DNA of 64,000 nucleotides from Marinomonas gallaica. Its GTDB lineage: Bacteria; Pseudomonadota; Gammaproteobacteria; Pseudomonadales; Marinomonadaceae. Both the position numbers and the translations under genes were made by a program. Within the stretch, counting starts at the first letter, position 1. Each line of letters starts with the position of its first letter. The notes under the pieces were generated by a model, which was given only the letters and a program-made list of their open reading frames with translations, was not told where the DNA came from and ran no database searches. Below are positions 10,908-19,632 of this stretch, piece by piece. The stretch is taken from positions 19,323 through 83,322 of the forward strand of contig NZ_LTAX01000014.1 in NCBI RefSeq assembly GCF_001639745.1, in the 5' to 3' direction.

Positions 10908-11447
10908 TTAAATAACAAATGGCGCAATAAATTGTTTCAGCACCGAAATGCCTAAGAAGATAAAAATCGGCGATAGGTCAAAACCACCCAAAGATGGAAT
11001 AAAGCGATGGCATAAGCGATACAAAGGTTCACATATTTGCATCACCAACAATGCCCCTGGATGACTCGACGAAGGCGCAACCCAACTTAAAATCACCGAA
11101 ATCAACATGGCCCAGAAATACAGATCCAACAAGTGGTAGACAACACCTGCCACCGTATAAATCACGTAATGAGTAGGCGTTAACTTGAAACCCACAATAG
11201 TCATCACTAGAACGAGAATCAACGCTTGTACAGCCAGAGCCAATACCACAGAAGACGTATCAACACGACCAATGGACGGAATCACTTTACGCAAGGGCTT
11301 CAATAACGGACTGGTCGCTTTTACAATGCCTTGGCTAATAGGGTTATAAAAATCCGCGCGGGTTAATTGCAAAACCAGACGCAACAAGACAATAAATAGG
11401 TATAAGTTACCTAATGTTTTTACTACAAGAATTAGCGGATCACCCAT
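10908..11447 (-). CDS. YggT family membrane protein
   Basis: Integral membrane protein of 179 residues with two YGGT repeats, each a pair of helices around a conserved LR(L)VLQ/ILSWV-type segment (about 10-75 and 100-175). The role is not well defined in bacteria; relatives are linked to osmotic tolerance, division or membrane protein organisation. It follows proC by 20 nt in the conserved yggS-proC-yggT order. Confidence 0.9.
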   Translation of the reverse strand: MGDPLILVVKTLGNLYLFIVLLRLVLQLTRADFYNPISQGIVKATSPLLKPLRKVIPSIGRVDTSSVVLALAVQALILVLVMTIVGFKLTPTHYVIYTVAGVVYHLLDLYFWAMLISVILSWVAPSSSHPGALLVMQICEPLYRLCHRFIPSLGGFDLSPIFIFLGISVLKQFIAPFVI

Positions 11448-11467
11448 CTTTTTGGCTCCTGTTTACA

Positions 11468-12289
11468 TTATTTATTGGCAAATTCTTCGCCAAGTTCTTT
11501 AGAGCGCTTAGCACATGCTTCGATCGCTGCAGTAAAAAGTGGTTCAATGCCCTGCGCTTCTAACGTTTCCAAAGCCGCCTGAGTGGTTCCATTTGGCGAA
11601 GTAATATTACGGCGAAGCTGAGCAATGTCATCGTCTAGTTGGGTCACCATTTCGGCCGCCCCTTTCATCGCGTACGTTGCCAGTTTACGGCAAGTAGCGT
11701 CATCCAGTCCCTGCGCTTTACCTGCTTCAATCATAACTTCAAGAACTCGGAAGAAATACGCTGGTGCGCTACCAGATAACGCAGTGACCGTATGCATTTG
11801 GTCTTCTTCATTGACCCAAACATGGTTACCGAAACTATCAAAAGCTTGAGCAACCCATTCTTTTTGTGGCTCAGTCGTCTTGTCATTGGCAATCAAACCC
11901 GACATGCCACTGCCGACTAACGCTGGCGTATTCGGCATAGAACGAACCACGGCAACAGGTTTAACCAACCATTCAGCTAACGCATCGAGTTCAATACCGG
12001 CGGCAACGGAAACAAACAACTGATCATCACGCACAACACTGGCAAAATCTTCTACAACCGATTGCAGCATATTGGGCTTTACACATAGAAAGACCACATC
12101 AGCTTGTGCTACAGCGTCTTTGTTGTCGGCATACATTGTAATACCAAAACGCTGCTCAATCGCCTCATGATCGTCGACATTAATGGAACTGCCAACAATA
12201 GACTCACCATTATAACCACTTGCCCGCAATCCACCTATAATCGCAGATGCCATGTTACCTACACCTACAAAAGCAATTTTTAAACTCAT
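11468..12289 (-). CDS. proC: Pyrroline-5-carboxylate reductase
   Basis: Cytoplasmic NAD(P)H-dependent reductase making L-proline from pyrroline-5-carboxylate. The N-terminal Rossmann loop is FVGVGNMASAIIGGL (about 6-20). The C-terminal helical domain contains ALSGSAPAYFF and the family signature with SPNGTTQAALETLEAQG. Length 273 is typical. It lies 42 nt after yggS and 20 nt before yggT on the same strand, indicating an operon. Confidence 0.97.
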   Translation of the reverse strand: MSLKIAFVGVGNMASAIIGGLRASGYNGESIVGSSINVDDHEAIEQRFGITMYADNKDAVAQADVVFLCVKPNMLQSVVEDFASVVRDDQLFVSVAAGIELDALAEWLVKPVAVVRSMPNTPALVGSGMSGLIANDKTTEPQKEWVAQAFDSFGNHVWVNEEDQMHTVTALSGSAPAYFFRVLEVMIEAGKAQGLDDATCRKLATYAMKGAAEMVTQLDDDIAQLRRNITSPNGTTQAALETLEAQGIEPLFTAAIEACAKRSKELGEEFANK

Positions 12290-12331
12290 TTTTCACCTAT
12301 CTAAACTAATGACTTAAGCGAGCTAAGCTCG

Positions 12332-13024
12332 CTATGATGTGTAATTTCGCGCACCGAAAATTGCTGTACCGACGCGTACCATGGTGCTACCTGAGGCAAT
12401 GGCAGCGGCCATATCTCCAGACATTCCTATAGACAAGGTGTCAATATCACAATCTTGTTGTTGCAGTGCTTTAAATGCCTGATAAAGCGGGGCATATACT
12501 TGAATTTGATCCGCTTCGCTGGTTTGCGGCGCAGGAATCGCCATTAACCCTCGCAATTTGATATTGGGCAGCTGTTGTATCAACGATACCATGTCATCAA
12601 GCTGCTCTAATAAAATGCCTGATTTAGACGCTTCACCACTAATGTTAACTTGGATCAGAACATTCAACGGTAGCTGTTCAACAGGGCGCTGTTCACTTAA
12701 TCGACGCGCAATTTTCTCGCGATCAATGGTGTGTACCCACGCCATTGTTTCTGCTATCTGGCGAGATTTATTGGATTGGATCGGACCAATGAAATGCCAC
12801 TCGATATCACTTAGGTGACTCAAATGCTCGTGCTTATCGACCGCTTCTTGAACGTAGTTTTCACCAAACATTCGCTGACCTGCCGCATACGCCGCCTCTA
12901 TATCAGCCAAAGGCTTAGTCTTACTAACCGCTAACAAGCGTACGCTATCAGAGGTTCGATCAAACCGTTGCTCTAACGCTACAATGTCTTGTCGTACATG
13001 CTTAAGGTTTTCCGCGACTGACAC
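12332..13024 (-). CDS. YggS-family PLP homeostasis protein (PLPBP)
   Basis: Pyridoxal-phosphate-binding protein with an alanine-racemase-type barrel and no known catalytic role; it buffers PLP. The PLP lysine is in LLAVSKTKP (about residue 36), and MFGENYVQE, WHFIGPIQSNK and LSIGMSGDM are family motifs. I chose the GTG at 13024: GAGGGAAGG lies 2 nt before it, and the product VSVAENLKHVRQDI matches the usual YggS N-terminus. An ATG at 13072 would add 16 atypical residues overlapping the upstream gene. Confidence 0.93.
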   Translation of the reverse strand: MSVAENLKHVRQDIVALEQRFDRTSDSVRLLAVSKTKPLADIEAAYAAGQRMFGENYVQEAVDKHEHLSHLSDIEWHFIGPIQSNKSRQIAETMAWVHTIDREKIARRLSEQRPVEQLPLNVLIQVNISGEASKSGILLEQLDDMVSLIQQLPNIKLRGLMAIPAPQTSEADQIQVYAPLYQAFKALQQQDCDIDTLSIGMSGDMAAAIASGSTMVRVGTAIFGARNYTS

Positions 13025-13052
13025 AGCCTTCCCTCTAAACTCGTTAAATATA

Positions 13053-14144
13053 TTAAACGTCGTATGCTTCATCTAAGTTCTGAACAAACTTACCGTAGTA
13101 TTCAAGACGGTAACCTAGCCTCTCCGAAACAGCATTCGCAGCCGCGACAGACGCAACGTGCAGTTTTATATGATTCGCTTGCTCTGGGTACAAAGACATC
13201 CCAATTTTGACGTCGCCACTTAATACGGAAACTTGATTAGGGTCCACCTTCAATAACGCTTTCTCTATTTTTTGCGCTACGATCGGAGCATCGTCTAATT
13301 GCATAATCCGCATGGCCATCACAAACTCGTGATCCGTCTTGTTGGCTAACAAATCATTGTCTCGCAACGTTTCTCGTAATGTATCTGACAACAATTTCAG
13401 TTCATCCTCGTTTGCATCTTCATTGACCAATACAGTGACATAAGCCAAACGCTGAAAATAACGTCGTGCGTCTCGCAGCATCATATCTAATGCTTTATCA
13501 AAGGCATGAGATTGCAGTAACCCGGTTACTTTATTGGTGTGCTCTTGCAGCCGAACGTCTGTATGAAGACGCGCAACGATGGCATTAAACCAATACGGTA
13601 ATGTTTGAAGCACTTGCTCAACGGACCAGTAATACAAACGCCGCTCAGATTCAGAATTCAAATTTGGTGAGAATAAACAAAAAGTTAGCCAGTTTTTGTT
13701 TTCATCGTGCAAACTTACCATGTCACACGTTTCAAGAAAGTGTTCATTCAGAGAGTTATGCCAACAGCTCCAGTCTGTTTTTGTGGATAGATTATGTTCT
13801 CTAGCAAATGGTCGTGATGGGCTGGCTACGAAAGTAGACAGCGTCTGCGGTATATGATGGAGGACGCCGAGAGAATCGGCCATTTCAGGCCAATCTTGAT
13901 AGTTCAAAATGCGCCACTGAACCAGCTCTTTATCACACCAAATAACGCATGGACGCAGTGTATTAGGAAACAACGACCAAATACTGTTTACAACCTGTTC
14001 AGTATATGAAGTCAAACCAGCACTGTTAGCCACTAAATCCAACAAAACCAGATCAACTTTGCGTAGCTGTAACAAAAAATCGCGCTGTATGAGCGATTCA
14101 TGCACAGCTTCAATCTGTGACGAGTCTTGCTTTAGTGCATCCAT
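13053..14144 (-). CDS. Protein with degenerate GGDEF domain
   Basis: About 364 residues. The C-terminal half aligns by eye with a GGDEF domain: KVTGLLQSHAFDKALDMM matches the D-x-x-TGL-x-NR start, and NDLLANKTDHEFVMAM stands where R-GGDEF-vl is expected. The signature is therefore KTDHEF rather than GGDEF, and no cyclase activity is predicted; a binding or regulatory role is inferred. The N-terminal half (about 1-190) is unassigned and could be a GAF-like sensor. The start is uncertain: TTG 14195, ATG 14168, ATG 14159 and ATG 14144 are all in frame, and 14144 has GGAG nine nt upstream. It ends 28 nt before yggS. Confidence 0.7.
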   Translation of the reverse strand: MDALKQDSSQIEAVHESLIQRDFLLQLRKVDLVLLDLVANSAGLTSYTEQVVNSIWSLFPNTLRPCVIWCDKELVQWRILNYQDWPEMADSLGVLHHIPQTLSTFVASPSRPFAREHNLSTKTDWSCWHNSLNEHFLETCDMVSLHDENKNWLTFCLFSPNLNSESERRLYYWSVEQVLQTLPYWFNAIVARLHTDVRLQEHTNKVTGLLQSHAFDKALDMMLRDARRYFQRLAYVTVLVNEDANEDELKLLSDTLRETLRDNDLLANKTDHEFVMAMRIMQLDDAPIVAQKIEKALLKVDPNQVSVLSGDVKIGMSLYPEQANHIKLHVASVAAANAVSERLGYRLEYYGKFVQNLDEAYDV

Positions 14145-14199
14145 TATTGCTGTCTCCATAAACTCCATTACCAAACCAGTTAAAGCCCTTAACAAATAT

Positions 14200-14226
14200 A
14201 AATACGCCCAGTAGGGCGTATTTATA
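14200..14226 (-). terminator. Hairpin after pyrC'
   Basis: AAATACGCCC and GGGCGTATTT form a perfect 10-bp stem with an AGTA loop. It lies between the pyrimidine cluster and the degenerate-GGDEF gene. On the minus strand it is followed by a T-rich run (ATATTTG), consistent with a modest intrinsic terminator. Confidence 0.7.
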
Positions 14227-14272
14227 TAAACCTGTTAACTCTATCATAAATTAGAGTCTATTCTGAGCAAAG

Positions 14273-15550
14273 CTAGCTAAGTGTGTACACGCGCTGCCCA
14301 GAAATAAAGGTCTGCACAACTCGGCCAGTCATTTGCTCACCCGTAAAGCCCGAGTTCAAGCCTTTAGATTTACGTGTTGGATGATCCCAAAGCCAGCGAT
14401 CGGTACTATCGAAAATAACAAAATCAGCAAAGCTACCGACAGCTAAAGAACCCGCTTCTAGGCCAAAACATGCTGCCGGACCATAGGTCAAAGCGGTAAG
14501 TAGCTGATCCAGAGATAAGTCGCCCTCATCCATTAAACGTAGCGCCAAAGGCAGCAAAACTTCTACGTTTGCCATACCAGGCTCAGTTGCTGCAAACGGT
14601 GCGACTTTAGCCATTTTTTCGTGAGGTTGATGATCCGAGCAAATTGCGTTGATAACGCCTGTCTTTAACCCCTCAATAAGGGTCAAACGATCGTTCTCAG
14701 AACGCAATGGCGGAATAACATGGAACTGACCATCAAACTCTTTCAGTACTTCATCGGTTAATAGCAGGTTATGCAACGCGACATCACATGTAACGTCTAA
14801 CCCTGCCGCTTTCGCATTCGCGATCATTTCGACAGACTTAGCACAAGATAATCGAGCAAAGTGCGCTCGCACACCGCTTTTTTCAACCAGCAGCAAATCT
14901 CGCATCAATGCAATGGTCTCTGCTGTTTCTGGAATTCCAGCCAAGCCGTGCATAGTAGACATCATGCCTTCATGGGCGCATCCACCTTCAGATAGACTAC
15001 TGTCATCAGAGTGAAAGACTACCAATAAGTCATGTGTCGCGGCGTATTCAAGCGCACGTGAGAGTACTCGATTACTCGCAATATCATGACCGTGATTGGA
15101 AAGCGCTACACAGCCTGCATCTGTCAAAGCAACCATATTGCTCAATTGCTCACCTTGCAATCCTTGCGTGAGCGCACCAATAGGGAACACATTCGCCATC
15201 CCCGCGTCATCGGCTTTATCTTGAATCAAAGCAGCAACGGCCGGCGTATCCACAATCGGCTTCGTGTTAGGCGGACAAATCAACGTAGTCACACCGCCGG
15301 AAACAGCGGCCCTTCCTTCGGAAGCAATGGTGCCTTTTTGAGAATAACCCGGCTCTCTTAAGGCGACGGCGGTATCAACCAATCCTGGTAATACCCACTT
15401 ACCTTCGACATCAACAACCTCACAGTCGTCGAAACCAGATGGCGCTTCGCCAATGGCCACTATACGATGGTCTTCGACAAATAGATCCACAACAGCGTCC
15501 AGATTTTGACTCGGGTCGATGACACGACCATTACTAATACGCAATTTCAT
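14273..15550 (-). CDS. pyrX: Dihydroorotase-like protein PyrC' (non-catalytic ATCase partner)
   Basis: Amidohydrolase-fold protein of 425 residues similar to dihydroorotase. In active enzymes the strand-1 motif is DxHxHLREPG; here it reads LVDTAVALREPG, so both metal-binding histidines are absent. The later CSDHQPH motif and an FHSD in place of a metal-binding HxE-type site also point to a non-catalytic copy. In Pseudomonas such a PyrC' is required to assemble dodecameric aspartate transcarbamoylase with PyrB. Its ATG is 2 nt after the pyrB stop, supporting the same partnership. A functional dihydroorotase should be encoded elsewhere. Confidence 0.92.
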   Translation of the reverse strand: MKLRISNGRVIDPSQNLDAVVDLFVEDHRIVAIGEAPSGFDDCEVVDVEGKWVLPGLVDTAVALREPGYSQKGTIASEGRAAVSGGVTTLICPPNTKPIVDTPAVAALIQDKADDAGMANVFPIGALTQGLQGEQLSNMVALTDAGCVALSNHGHDIASNRVLSRALEYAATHDLLVVFHSDDSSLSEGGCAHEGMMSTMHGLAGIPETAETIALMRDLLLVEKSGVRAHFARLSCAKSVEMIANAKAAGLDVTCDVALHNLLLTDEVLKEFDGQFHVIPPLRSENDRLTLIEGLKTGVINAICSDHQPHEKMAKVAPFAATEPGMANVEVLLPLALRLMDEGDLSLDQLLTALTYGPAACFGLEAGSLAVGSFADFVIFDSTDRWLWDHPTRKSKGLNSGFTGEQMTGRVVQTFISGQRVYTLS

Positions 15551-15552
15551 AG

Positions 15553-16551
15553 TTAGCCCTCATCTCCCGCCGTCTGTTGTTCTTGCATTTGTCCACTCAT
15601 GGCCATGGACATCACAGCCATGCGCACCGCAATACCATTGGTCACTTGATCAAGAATGACGGCTCGGTCGCTATCCGCCACCTCCGAAGAAATTTCCACA
15701 CCACGGTTAATTGGGCCAGGGTGCATAACAATGGCATCGGGCTTCGCCCATGCCAATGTTTCTTCCGTCAAACCGTATAAACGGTAGAACTCGCTCTCGC
15801 TAGGAAGCAAAGCCCCCGCCATACGCTCTTTTTGCAGACGTAACATAACAACAACATCCACATCATCAAGACCCACTTTTAGGTCGTGACAGATCGTCGC
15901 CCCCATGTCGCGGAAATATTCTGGCACTAATGTTTTTGGTCCAACTAAGCGAATATCATCAACACCTAACGTTTTTAAGGCGTGCAATTCAGAACGTGCT
16001 ACCCGAGAGTGAAGAATATCGCCCACTATGGCCACTTTTAAGCCTTCGAATTGGCCTTTGTGGCGTCGAATGGTCAACATATCCAGCATTGCTTGCGTAG
16101 GGTGAGCATGACGCCCATCACCGGCATTAATAATGGCAACGTTTGGGGTGCAGTTTTCGGCGATGAAATGTGGAGCGCCACTGTCTTGATGGCGCACGAC
16201 AAACATGTCACTTTGCATCGCCTCTAGATTTTGTAGGGTATCCAGTAAGGATTCACCTTTCGACGTCGCTGACGTGGCGATATTGAGATTGATAACGTCC
16301 GCCGATAAGCGTTTTGCAGCCAACTCAAATGTTGTACGAGTTCGCGTGGAATTTTCAAAGAAAAGATTAACGACTGTTTTACCACGCAACAAAGGTACTT
16401 TCTTAACGGACTGCTCGCCCATTGAAAGGAACGATTCGGCACGATCGAGAATCTCTGTCAGAATATCTTTACTTAAGCCATCCAAGGTTAGAAAGTGCTT
16501 TAGTTGACCTTGTTCGTTTAACTGTAACGCCCGAGGGTCGGATCGCATCAT
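15553..16551 (-). CDS. pyrB: Aspartate carbamoyltransferase catalytic subunit
   Basis: Condenses carbamoyl phosphate with aspartate in the committed step of pyrimidine synthesis. The carbamoyl-phosphate loop [19 protein letters not shown] (about 68-86), HPTQAMLDM and the C-terminal [12 protein letters not shown] are all present. Length 332 fits the Pseudomonas-type chain that works with PyrC'. No pyrI is seen. TTGAGGAAAG precedes the ATG. A strong hairpin lies between pyrR and this gene. Confidence 0.97.
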   Translation of the reverse strand: MMRSDPRALQLNEQGQLKHFLTLDGLSKDILTEILDRAESFLSMGEQSVKKVPLLRGKTVVNLFFENSTRTRTTFELAAKRLSADVINLNIATSATSKGESLLDTLQNLEAMQSDMFVVRHQDSGAPHFIAENCTPNVAIINAGDGRHAHPTQAMLDMLTIRRHKGQFEGLKVAIVGDILHSRVARSELHALKTLGVDDIRLVGPKTLVPEYFRDMGATICHDLKVGLDDVDVVVMLRLQKERMAGALLPSESEFYRLYGLTEETLAWAKPDAIVMHPGPINRGVEISSEVADSDRAVILDQVTNGIAVRMAVMSMAMSGQMQEQQTAGDEG

Positions 16552-16586
16552 AGTTTGCTTTCCTCAATCACTATGTATGATAGGAA

Positions 16587-16619
16587 AATGCCCGGCGTAG
16601 ACTTGGCTACGCCGGGCAT
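16587..16619 (-). terminator. Hairpin in pyrR-pyrB spacer (possible attenuator)
   Basis: On the minus strand ATGCCCGGCGTAG and CTACGCCGGGCAT make a perfect 13-bp GC-rich stem with a CCAAGT loop, followed by TTTTCC. It lies inside the 158-nt gap between the pyrR stop and the pyrB start, about 35 nt before the pyrB ATG. It can end pyrR transcripts or act as an attenuator. The short T-run makes efficiency uncertain. Confidence 0.7.
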
Positions 16620-16709
16620 TCGTGGAGCTAGATGATTACCAGCGAACCACAGTATCCAAGATCTAATTGTCGTATGAGTTGCTTAAAAAATAAAGCGTAC
16701 ATACTAATT

Positions 16710-17207
16710 TTAGTGGGTTTCCATCACAGAAACAGACAACGGTGTCGGCCCAGACAATTTTATCCGCTGATTTTCAGTCAAGGTGAGTTTCTCCCCAACA
16801 ATATCCGCACGAATAGGCAACTCACGACTGTTTAGGTCAAATAAAATGGCCAATGTGATACTGGCAGGACGACCGAAGTCAAAAATCTCATTCATCGCCG
16901 CCCGAATCGTACGCCCAGACATCAACACATCATCAACCAGAATGACATGACGATCTTCAATGGCAGGTAGATTCGTGTGCCCTACCTGCGGGTGTAGACC
17001 TGCGCGAGTAAAGTCATCACGATAAAAAGTAATGTCTAACGTCGCCAGTTCTTCATTGGTCGGCACGGCGTTAAGGATTTCATTTGCCACCCATACGCCA
17101 CCTGAATGAATACCAACCACAATAGGGTTTTCTAGGTTTTGCTGCCGACAGTAGTCAGCTAACTGCTGCTTCATTGAGTTCAGCGCTTTATCGAGATCCA
17201 ACGTCAT
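16710..17207 (-). CDS. pyrR: PyrR-type uracil phosphoribosyltransferase / pyr regulator
   Basis: Phosphoribosyltransferase-fold protein of 165 residues. The PRPP-binding signature is HVILVDDVLMSGRTIRAAM (about 94-112). GIHSGGVWVANEI forms the N-terminal loop, and DFGRPASITLAIL matches the PyrR pattern. Gram-positive PyrR binds pyr mRNA in response to UMP; the gammaproteobacterial version is a pyr-linked homologue whose RNA role is less certain. It sits 20 nt after ruvX and 158 nt before pyrB. Confidence 0.93.
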   Translation of the reverse strand: MTLDLDKALNSMKQQLADYCRQQNLENPIVVGIHSGGVWVANEILNAVPTNEELATLDITFYRDDFTRAGLHPQVGHTNLPAIEDRHVILVDDVLMSGRTIRAAMNEIFDFGRPASITLAILFDLNSRELPIRADIVGEKLTLTENQRIKLSGPTPLSVSVMETH

Positions 17208-17227
17208 GTGTGATGGTTATCCTTGAT

Positions 17228-17704
17228 TCATTCTTCGGGTTGAGAAGCCAGCTGCGCAAACCATGATTCCAAAATCATTTGTGCTGCCAGCCCATCGACC
17301 GAATTTTCTTTAAAGTTCCGATGCCCGCCTTGAGCAATCACATGCCCTTTCGCTTCATAGGACGAGAGGCGTTCATCCATCATATGGTAAGGACGGTTAT
17401 AACGTCCATGTAGACGTTTCGCGAACTTTCGTGCCCGTTGACACATTTCATTTTCGCTACCGTCCATATTCAAAGGCAAACCCACCACAAAGGCATCTGG
17501 CAGCCATTCTTCAACTAAAGCACTGATCGTATCCCAGTTAGGAATACCTTCATTCGCTTTCAATGGATTAAGGGGACGACCTTGCCCTGTGAGGCTTTGG
17601 CCAAAAGCCACACCTATTCGGGTCGTACCAAAGTCAAACCCCAATGCAGTATAAGCTGCATTGGGGTTTGCTGATGTATCTGATGTTGACACTTGGGTCA
17701 TCAA
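17228..17704 (-). CDS. ruvX: Putative Holliday junction resolvase / pre-16S rRNA nuclease YqgF
   Basis: RNase H-fold nuclease of 158 residues. Acidic active-site segments are visible: GFDFGTTRIGVAFG near the N-terminus, PLNMDGSENE in the centre, DERLSSYEAK, and VDGLAAQMILESW near the C-terminus. The E. coli homologue matures the 16S rRNA 5' end. Its ATG overlaps the algH-like stop by 4 nt (ATGA), so the two are translationally coupled. An N-terminal extension of about 17 residues precedes the domain. Confidence 0.93.
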   Translation of the reverse strand: MMTQVSTSDTSANPNAAYTALGFDFGTTRIGVAFGQSLTGQGRPLNPLKANEGIPNWDTISALVEEWLPDAFVVGLPLNMDGSENEMCQRARKFAKRLHGRYNRPYHMMDERLSSYEAKGHVIAQGGHRNFKENSVDGLAAQMILESWFAQLASQPEE

Positions 17705-18267
17705 GCGTGTCCTATTTCAGGCGATAAAAAACTCATATCCAAACCTAGTACTTTTGTCGCGGCACTAAACTGCATATCACTCGGTGTATTAAATAATACG
17801 TCTAAATCCGCTTCACACACCAGCCAATCATTGTTCGCAATTTCATTTTCTAACTGACCTTCTTCCCATCCGGCACAGCCTAAGGTAATGAGAAACGATT
17901 TAGGCCCATCTCCAGCGGCAATGTGCTCCAGAGTTTCAAGCGACGCTGATAAACACACGTCCTCAGTTACAGCTAAGGTGTTCCCCCAACTCCGATCACT
18001 AGTATGCAGAATAAAACCGCGTTCAGACTCTACGGGGCCACCTACATAGATGGTTTCGGAAGTAAGTTTGGGGCGAGCCATTTGCATTCCCAAATGCTCT
18101 GCGAGTTCGCCAAAATCAATACTGGACGGACGGTTTATTATCACCCCCATCGCGCCTGTGTCCGTGTGTTCACACAAATATACGACTGTGTGTTCAAAAT
18201 TTGGATCATTCAAATGTGGCATAGAAATCAAAAAGTGATGCTTTAACGATTGAAAAGTATTCATCAT
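17701..18267 (-). CDS. algH: YqgE/AlgH family protein (DUF179)
   Basis: Soluble protein of 188 residues with the DUF179 pattern: FLISMPHLNDPNFEHTVVYLCEH, GAMGVIINRP, VYVGGPVESERGFILH and LGCAGWEEGQLENEIANNDWL. The molecular role is unresolved; algH was named from an alginate regulation phenotype in Pseudomonas. AGAGGGCGG precedes the ATG. First gene of the algH-ruvX-pyrR-pyrB-pyrC' run. Confidence 0.94.
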   Translation of the reverse strand: MMNTFQSLKHHFLISMPHLNDPNFEHTVVYLCEHTDTGAMGVIINRPSSIDFGELAEHLGMQMARPKLTSETIYVGGPVESERGFILHTSDRSWGNTLAVTEDVCLSASLETLEHIAAGDGPKSFLITLGCAGWEEGQLENEIANNDWLVCEADLDVLFNTPSDMQFSAATKVLGLDMSFLSPEIGHA

Positions 18268-18710
18268 ACGAACCGCCCTCTATTTGAAATCGACGCAAGA
18301 GCTCGCGTCTGTCTATTCCCCGATCGATAAAGACGCTCTTTTAATAAACCTGCAAATCGAGGATCGTATTGCCAGTATAGGACAAGGAATTCATTTGCCC
18401 AGAAACAAATCAGTATTTTCTGAATTCATCTTCATTTTGCAAGAAATGCTGTTAAACTCTTTAATATTCAACCAAATGGTTATACTTTAAATTATTCACT
18501 GGTAACAAAGGACGCTCTCTTGTACGACAAATCTCAACAACTTAGTTTAGAGAAATGGCGTGATCACTACCTCGAAGAGACCATCGACCTTCGCTATTTC
18601 TTTCATAAAGGCTGGTCGTCCTAGTCATACCTTCTTACGTATCCCGTCAATTTTTTCTGTTAGCTAGGCAACCTTCTAGCACATATCGGACTTGATCATA
18701 GGAAGACAAC
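18268..18710. other. Gene-poor spacer between algH and the oxygenase
   Basis: 443 nt holding the algH promoter on one side and the oxygenase leader on the other. The only coding signal I trust at all is a 34-codon frame at 18520-18624. A 68-codon frame at 18284-18490 starts with TTG inside the algH leader and has no ribosome site, so I do not call it. Confidence 0.6.
18520..18624 (+). CDS. Possible small protein (34 residues)
   Basis: A TTG-initiated frame with AAAGGA seven nt upstream. The product begins MYDKSQQLSLEKWRDHY and ends FFHKGWSS. It is charged and aromatic-rich, with an amphipathic look and no membrane segment. It lies 86 nt before the oxygenase gene in the same direction. I do not recognise it. 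It could be a leader peptide or a remnant of a longer gene. Support comes only from the ribosome site and composition. Confidence 0.35.
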   Translation: MYDKSQQLSLEKWRDHYLEETIDLRYFFHKGWSS

Positions 18711-19550
18711 ATGACTTTAGAAGCCGTCGATTACCGTAGCCCAAATGCCGCCCAAGACTTTGTGAAATCCCTTCGGGAAACGGGCTTTGGTGTACTAAAA
18801 AACCATCCTATTCGCCAGCAACTGGTGTCAGACATATACCGCAACTGGCAAGATTTTTTTAACAGTGCAGAAAAGCATACCTACCGCTATAACGTAGGCA
18901 CACAAGACGGTTACTTCCCGCCCGATGTGTCAGAAACAGCAAAAGGGCATAGCAAAAAAGACATCAAAGAATACTTCCACTATTACCCTTGGGGTCAGTG
19001 CCCTTTGCAACATAAAGACCAATTGACACAGTATTACGAAGAAGCCAACACCTTGGCTGAAGAGCTGCTCGGTTGGATTGAACAGTATTCACCGGAAGAG
19101 GTAGCAAGCCACTACTCCCAACCACTATCAGGCATGATTGAAAACAGTGATCAGACTTTATTACGAGTCTTACATTATCCACCTCTGCAAGGGGATGAAG
19201 AACTCGGAGCCATTCGAGCTGGGGCTCATGAAGATATAAACTTGATTACTATTTTACCTGCGGCAAATGAACCTGGGTTACAAGTAAAGCTCAAAGATGG
19301 CCGCTGGATAGATGTACCATGCGACTTTGGCAACCTGATTGTTAATATTGGCGACATGTTGCAAGAAGCGTCTGGAGGCTATTTTCCATCGACCTCCCAC
19401 CGTGTGATCAATCCAGAAGGCACCGATAAAACCAAATCACGTATTTCACTGCCTTTATTCCTGCACCCTCGCCCAGATGTTGTGTTATCGGATCGCCATA
19501 CGGCGGGCTCATACTTGCATGAGCGCTTAACCGAACTTGGTGTCATCTAA
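18711..19550 (+). CDS. 2-oxoglutarate/Fe(II) oxygenase, isopenicillin-N-synthase family
   Basis: Non-haem iron oxygenase of 279 residues. An N-terminal dioxygenase segment (SLRETGFGVLKNHPI, about 20-34) is followed by the double-stranded beta-helix core. Iron ligands are visible: H and D in GAHEDINLITIL, and the distal H in STSHRVINP. The arginine of SRISLPLF is the usual 2-oxoglutarate anchor. The substrate cannot be deduced. AGGAAGAC precedes the ATG. Followed by a convergent terminator shared with the TauE/SafE gene. Confidence 0.9.
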   Translation: MTLEAVDYRSPNAAQDFVKSLRETGFGVLKNHPIRQQLVSDIYRNWQDFFNSAEKHTYRYNVGTQDGYFPPDVSETAKGHSKKDIKEYFHYYPWGQCPLQHKDQLTQYYEEANTLAEELLGWIEQYSPEEVASHYSQPLSGMIENSDQTLLRVLHYPPLQGDEELGAIRAGAHEDINLITILPAANEPGLQVKLKDGRWIDVPCDFGNLIVNIGDMLQEASGGYFPSTSHRVINPEGTDKTKSRISLPLFLHPRPDVVLSDRHTAGSYLHERLTELGVI

Positions 19551-19569
19551 AACCACAGTACAAACTACA

Positions 19570-19605
19570 AAAAATGGCACCAGTTTAAAGCTGATGCCAT
19601 TTTTC
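19570..19605. terminator. Bidirectional terminator between oxygenase and TauE genes
   Basis: AAAATGGCACCAG and CTGATGCCATTTT form a 13-bp stem with one mismatch and a TTTAAAG loop. A and T runs on both flanks fit the convergent genes. Confidence 0.85.
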
Positions 19606-19632
19606 ATTTATCGCTATTCGGTAGCAGAGTCT

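Noticed and set aside
14273..15550. pyrC' as a pseudogene
   Set aside because: The frame is intact and the missing metal ligands match the known structural PyrC' form.
18284..18490. 68-codon frame starting in the algH leader
   Set aside because: TTG start, no ribosome site, poor codon use, and it covers the algH promoter.
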